The notes under the pieces were generated by a model. It ran no database searches. It had not been told where the DNA came from and worked only from the letters and a program-made list of their open reading frames with translations. The translations under genes and the position numbers were made by a program. Positions 60,931 through 64,000 of a stretch of 64,000 nt of DNA are shown in pieces. The stretch lies in contig CANQHN010000012.1 of assembly GCA_947623745.1 (NCBI GenBank), positions 1 through 64,000 on the forward strand, read 5' to 3'. How positions within the stretch are numbered: the first letter of the stretch is position 1; the number at the start of each line of letters is the position of its first letter. The DNA is from an uncultured Oscillospiraceae bacterium (lineage in GTDB: Bacteria > Bacillota > Clostridia > Oscillospirales > Oscillospiraceae).

Positions 60931-63900
60931 ATGAAATTTCTCACCAAGATCCTGGAGCGGGTCCCCGAGTTTGAACAGCTCCTGGCCGCCATGGACAACG
61001 GACAGTGTCCGGCGGCGGTGTCCGGGCTGTCCGCGGTCCACCGCGCCCACTTCGCCGCCGCCATCCGGGAGCGCACCGGCCGGAGCGTGGTGGTGGTGTG
61101 CGCCGACGAGGGGGAGGCCGAGCGCATGGCCCGGGACCTGGCCGCCCTGACGGGGGAGCGTCTGCCGGTGCTCACCTCCCGCTCCTTCACCTTCCACAAC
61201 GCCGCCACCGTCTCCCACCAGTGGGAGCACCGCCGCCTGGGGCTGATGCGCGCCCTGCGCGCCGGCCGGGCCCCGGTGCTGGTGTGCACCGTGGAGGGCC
61301 TGCTCCAGCGCACCATGCCCCCCCAAGTGCTGGACCGGGCCTGCGTGGAGCTGGCCGTGGGGCAGTCGCTGGACCTGAACGAGATCGCCGAGGCTCTGGC
61401 CGCCGCCGGCTACGTCCGGTGCGCCCAGGTGGAGGGCGCCGGACAGTTCGCCCTGCGGGGCGGCATCCTGGACGTGTTCTCCCCCGGCATGGACCGGCCC
61501 GTGCGGGCCGAGTTCTGGGGGGACGAGCTGGACTCCATGGGCTGTTTTGACCCCTCCACCCAGCGCCGGGTGGAAAATGTGGACAGCTGTGTCCTGCTGC
61601 CCGCGGCGGAGACCCTGCCCCAGTTCGCCCCGGAGGGGCTGGGCGGGCTGCTCAAGGCCCTGGACAGGCTGGAGGCCAAGGCCGCCAAGGCCGGGAACAC
61701 CGAGCTGTGCGCCAACCTGCGCCGGGACCGGGAGGCCCTGGAGCAGGGGCGGGCCCTGCCCGCGGTGGACCGCTACCTGGCCCTCATCTACCCGAAGCTG
61801 ACCACGGCGGCGGACTTCCTGTCCCCGGACGCCTGCGTGCTGCTCTCCGAGAGCAGCCGGGTGGCCGAGCGGGCGAAGACCTGGCAGTGGCAGCAGGAGG
61901 AAGACGCCAAGACCCTGCTGGAGCGGGGGGAGCTGGACGGCTCCTGCGCCGTGCTGGGCCGCACCTTCCCCCAGCTGTGCGCCGCGCTGGAGGACTTCCC
62001 GGTGGCCTACCTGGACTCCTTCACCCTGTCGGCCTACCCCGCGCCGCCCAGGAGCCTGCTGTCCCTGAACGTCAAGCAGCTGCCCTGCTTCGGGGCCAGC
62101 CTGGAGACGGCGGTGAGCGACCTGTCCCACTACCAGAACGCCGGGTTCGGCTCCCTGGTGCTGGTGAGCAGCGAGCAGCGGGCCCTGAATCTACAGACCC
62201 TGCTGCGGGAGCAGCGGGTGAAGTCGGCGGTGGAGTTCAGACCCGCCGCCCTCCCCGGTCCGGGGACCACCCTCATCTGCGTGGGCGGGCTGTCCGCGGG
62301 CATGGAGTATCCGCAGGCCCGGCTGGCTGTGCTCACCGAGGGCCAGGAGGGGGGCGTGCCCCGCAGGCCCCGGGCCCGGAAGGCCGCCACCAACCGGCAG
62401 AAGCTCAGCTCCTACGCCGACCTGTCCCCCGGCGACCTGGTGGTCCACGAGCACCACGGCGTGGGCCGGTACGAGGGCATGGTGAAGCTCCCCGCCGACG
62501 GGGTGGAGAAGGACTACGTGAAGATCGCCTACGCCGGGTCCGATGTGCTCTATGTCCCCGCCACCCAGCTGGACCTGGTGAGCAAGTACATCGGCGGCGG
62601 CGAGGACGCCCAGGAGACCAAAAAGCTCTCCCGCCTGGGGGGCACCGACTGGGAAAAAACCAAGAGCCGGGCGAAAAAGGCGGTGCAGGACCTGGCCAAG
62701 GGGCTCATCCAGCTCTACGCCCAGCGCCAGCGCCAGCCGGGCTACGCCTTCTCCCCGGACTCCCCCTGGCAGAAGGAGTTCGAGGAGCAGTTCGAGTACG
62801 CCGAGACCGACGACCAGCTGCGGTGCGCGGCGGAGATCAAGCGGGACATGGAGCAGCCCCGGCCCATGGACCGGCTGCTGTGCGGCGACGTGGGCTACGG
62901 CAAGACGGAGGTGGCCTTCCGGGCCATCATGAAGTGCGTGCTGGACGGCAAGCAGGCCGCCATCCTGGTGCCCACCACGGTGCTGGCCCGCCAGCACTAC
63001 CTCACCGCCGTGAAGCGCTTCGCCAAGTACCCGGTGGAGATCGACGTGGTCTCCCGGTTCCGCACCCCCGCCCAGATCAGGGACACCCTGCGCCGGGTGG
63101 AGAGCGGCGAGGTGGACATCCTCATCGGCACCCACCGGCTGTTCAACCGGGATGTGCGCTTCAAGGACCTGGGCCTGCTGGTGGTGGACGAGGAGCAGCG
63201 CTTCGGGGTGCAGCACAAGGAGCGGCTGAAGGAGAACTTCAAGCAGGTGGACGTGCTCACCCTGTCGGCCACCCCCATCCCCCGCACCCTGAACATGGCC
63301 CTGTCGGGCATCCGGGACATGTCCACCCTGGAGGAGCCCCCCGCCGACCGCCAGCCGGTGCAGACCTACGTGCTGGAGCACGACTGGTCCATCCTGGCCG
63401 ACGCCATGCGCCGGGAGCTGGAGCGGGGCGGGCAGGTGTACTACCTCCACAACCGGGTGGAGACCATCAGCCGCTGCGCCGCCCGCATCCGGGAGATGCT
63501 GGGAGAGGCGGCGGTGGTGGGCGTGGCCCACGGCAAGATGAGCCAGGAGGACATCGACGACGTGATGAGCCGCATGACCGACGGCGACCTGAACGTGCTG
63601 GTGTGCACCACCATCATCGAGACGGGCATCGACCTGCCCAACGTGAACACCCTCATCATTGAGGACGCGGATAAAATGGGTCTGGCCCAGCTCCACCAGA
63701 TCCGGGGCCGGGTGGGCCGGTCCTCCCGGCGGGCCTTCGCCTACCTGACCTACCGCCGGGGCAAGGTGCTCACCGAAGTGGCCGCCAAGCGCCTGGGGGC
63801 CATCCGGGAGTTCGCCGAGTTCGGCTCCGGCTTCAAGATCGCCATGCGGGACCTGGAGATCCGGGGTGCGGGCAACGTGCTGGGCCCGGAGCAGTCGGGG

Positions 63901-64000
63901 TTCCTGCTGTCGGTGGGCTACGACATGTACCTGAAGCTGCTGGAGGAGGCGGTGCTCGCCGAGCAGGGCGAGAGCGCCCCCCAGCGCACCGAGTGCGCCG
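60931..64000 (+). CDS. mfd: Transcription-repair coupling factor (partial, cut by window end)
   Basis: The frame from ATG 60931 (after GGAGCGAG) is open to base 64000, 1023 residues without a stop. Mfd removes stalled RNA polymerase from damaged DNA and recruits UvrA. The N-terminal UvrB-homology part includes ALRGGILDVFSPGMDRPVRAEFWG; the RNA-polymerase-interacting domain starts DLSPGDLVVHEHHGVGRYEGM; the translocase has Walker A CGDVGYGKTE (from residue 651) and the DEEQ box VVDEEQRFGV (near 753), then TLSATPIPRTLNMALSGIRD. The last ~150 residues, including the D7 domain, are outside the window. Confidence 0.96.
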   Translation, partial: MKFLTKILERVPEFEQLLAAMDNGQCPAAVSGLSAVHRAHFAAAIRERTGRSVVVVCADEGEAERMARDLAALTGERLPVLTSRSFTFHNAATVSHQWEHRRLGLMRALRAGRAPVLVCTVEGLLQRTMPPQVLDRACVELAVGQSLDLNEIAEALAAAGYVRCAQVEGAGQFALRGGILDVFSPGMDRPVRAEFWGDELDSMGCFDPSTQRRVENVDSCVLLPAAETLPQFAPEGLGGLLKALDRLEAKAAKAGNTELCANLRRDREALEQGRALPAVDRYLALIYPKLTTAADFLSPDACVLLSESSRVAERAKTWQWQQEEDAKTLLERGELDGSCAVLGRTFPQLCAALEDFPVAYLDSFTLSAYPAPPRSLLSLNVKQLPCFGASLETAVSDLSHYQNAGFGSLVLVSSEQRALNLQTLLREQRVKSAVEFRPAALPGPGTTLICVGGLSAGMEYPQARLAVLTEGQEGGVPRRPRARKAATNRQKLSSYADLSPGDLVVHEHHGVGRYEGMVKLPADGVEKDYVKIAYAGSDVLYVPATQLDLVSKYIGGGEDAQETKKLSRLGGTDWEKTKSRAKKAVQDLAKGLIQLYAQRQRQPGYAFSPDSPWQKEFEEQFEYAETDDQLRCAAEIKRDMEQPRPMDRLLCGDVGYGKTEVAFRAIMKCVLDGKQAAILVPTTVLARQHYLTAVKRFAKYPVEIDVVSRFRTPAQIRDTLRRVESGEVDILIGTHRLFNRDVRFKDLGLLVVDEEQRFGVQHKERLKENFKQVDVLTLSATPIPRTLNMALSGIRDMSTLEEPPADRQPVQTYVLEHDWSILADAMRRELERGGQVYYLHNRVETISRCAARIREMLGEAAVVGVAHGKMSQEDIDDVMSRMTDGDLNVLVCTTIIETGIDLPNVNTLIIEDADKMGLAQLHQIRGRVGRSSRRAFAYLTYRRGKVLTEVAAKRLGAIREFAEFGSGFKIAMRDLEIRGAGNVLGPEQSGFLLSVGYDMYLKLLEEAVLAEQGESAPQRTECA

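Overview
The window (about 65% G+C by eye) is a chromosomal segment from a Gram-positive, anaerobic, gut-type bacterium of the class Clostridia. The high G+C, the gene order and several protein details suggest the Oscillospiraceae (Flavonifractor / Lawsonibacter / Intestinimonas-like); that placement is inference. A bile salt hydrolase supports an intestinal habitat. The window contains the replication origin: dnaA, dnaN, an S4-domain gene (yaaA), recF, remB, gyrB and gyrA run leftward from it in the classical Firmicutes order, while rpmH, rnpA, yidD, yidC and jag run rightward.

Layout. 1-5.1 kb: the end of aspS, two lipoprotein genes (a PstS-like phosphate-binding protein and a companion) read leftward, then asnB behind a T-box leader whose specifier (AAC) and acceptor-pairing bulge (TGGC) both fit tRNA-Asn. 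5.1-11.2 kb: a leftward block HD phosphohydrolase, PLP decarboxylase, holB, ricT, AEC transporter, plus a separate HAD hydrolase. 11.3-14.3 kb: a BlaI-type repressor, M56 metallopeptidase and membrane protein operon with two near-perfect operators in and after its promoter. 14.3-25 kb: rnhA, a SHOCT protein, gyrA, gyrB, a PH-domain gene, remB, recF, yaaA, dnaN, the origin with DnaA boxes and a DnaA-trio-like element, and dnaA. 25-28.8 kb: rpmH to jag, then a CBS-domain gene whose ribosome binding site lies inside a terminator-like hairpin.

28.8-34.3 kb holds the most unusual locus, a four-gene leftward operon: an alanine-racemase homologue that has lost its PLP lysine, a D-aspartate ligase-like ATP-grasp enzyme, an aspartate/glutamate racemase, and a MurE ligase fused in one 790-residue chain to an N-acetylglutamate kinase (ArgB). 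This looks like a D-aspartate cross-bridge or branched-peptide pathway tied physically to ornithine synthesis. 34.4-42.8 kb: miaB, mutS, a lipoprotein gene, mutL and an aldehyde dehydrogenase, ending in a possible small mobile palindromic repeat. 43-48.8 kb: bile salt hydrolase, an S-layer-homology surface protein, galK-galT. 48.8-55.2 kb: a TAXI-type TRAP transporter (permease, DUF1850 protein, binding lipoprotein) divergent from a LytS/LytTR two-component system, with a 21-bp-spaced direct repeat between the two promoters. 55.2-64 kb: asnS, a LytTR regulator with a membrane protein, lexA with SOS-type operator candidates, prs, pth, and mfd cut off by the window edge.

No rRNA, tRNA, CRISPR array, phage or transposase gene was recognised. 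Many long open frames opposite to real genes are by-products of the high G+C and are left out.
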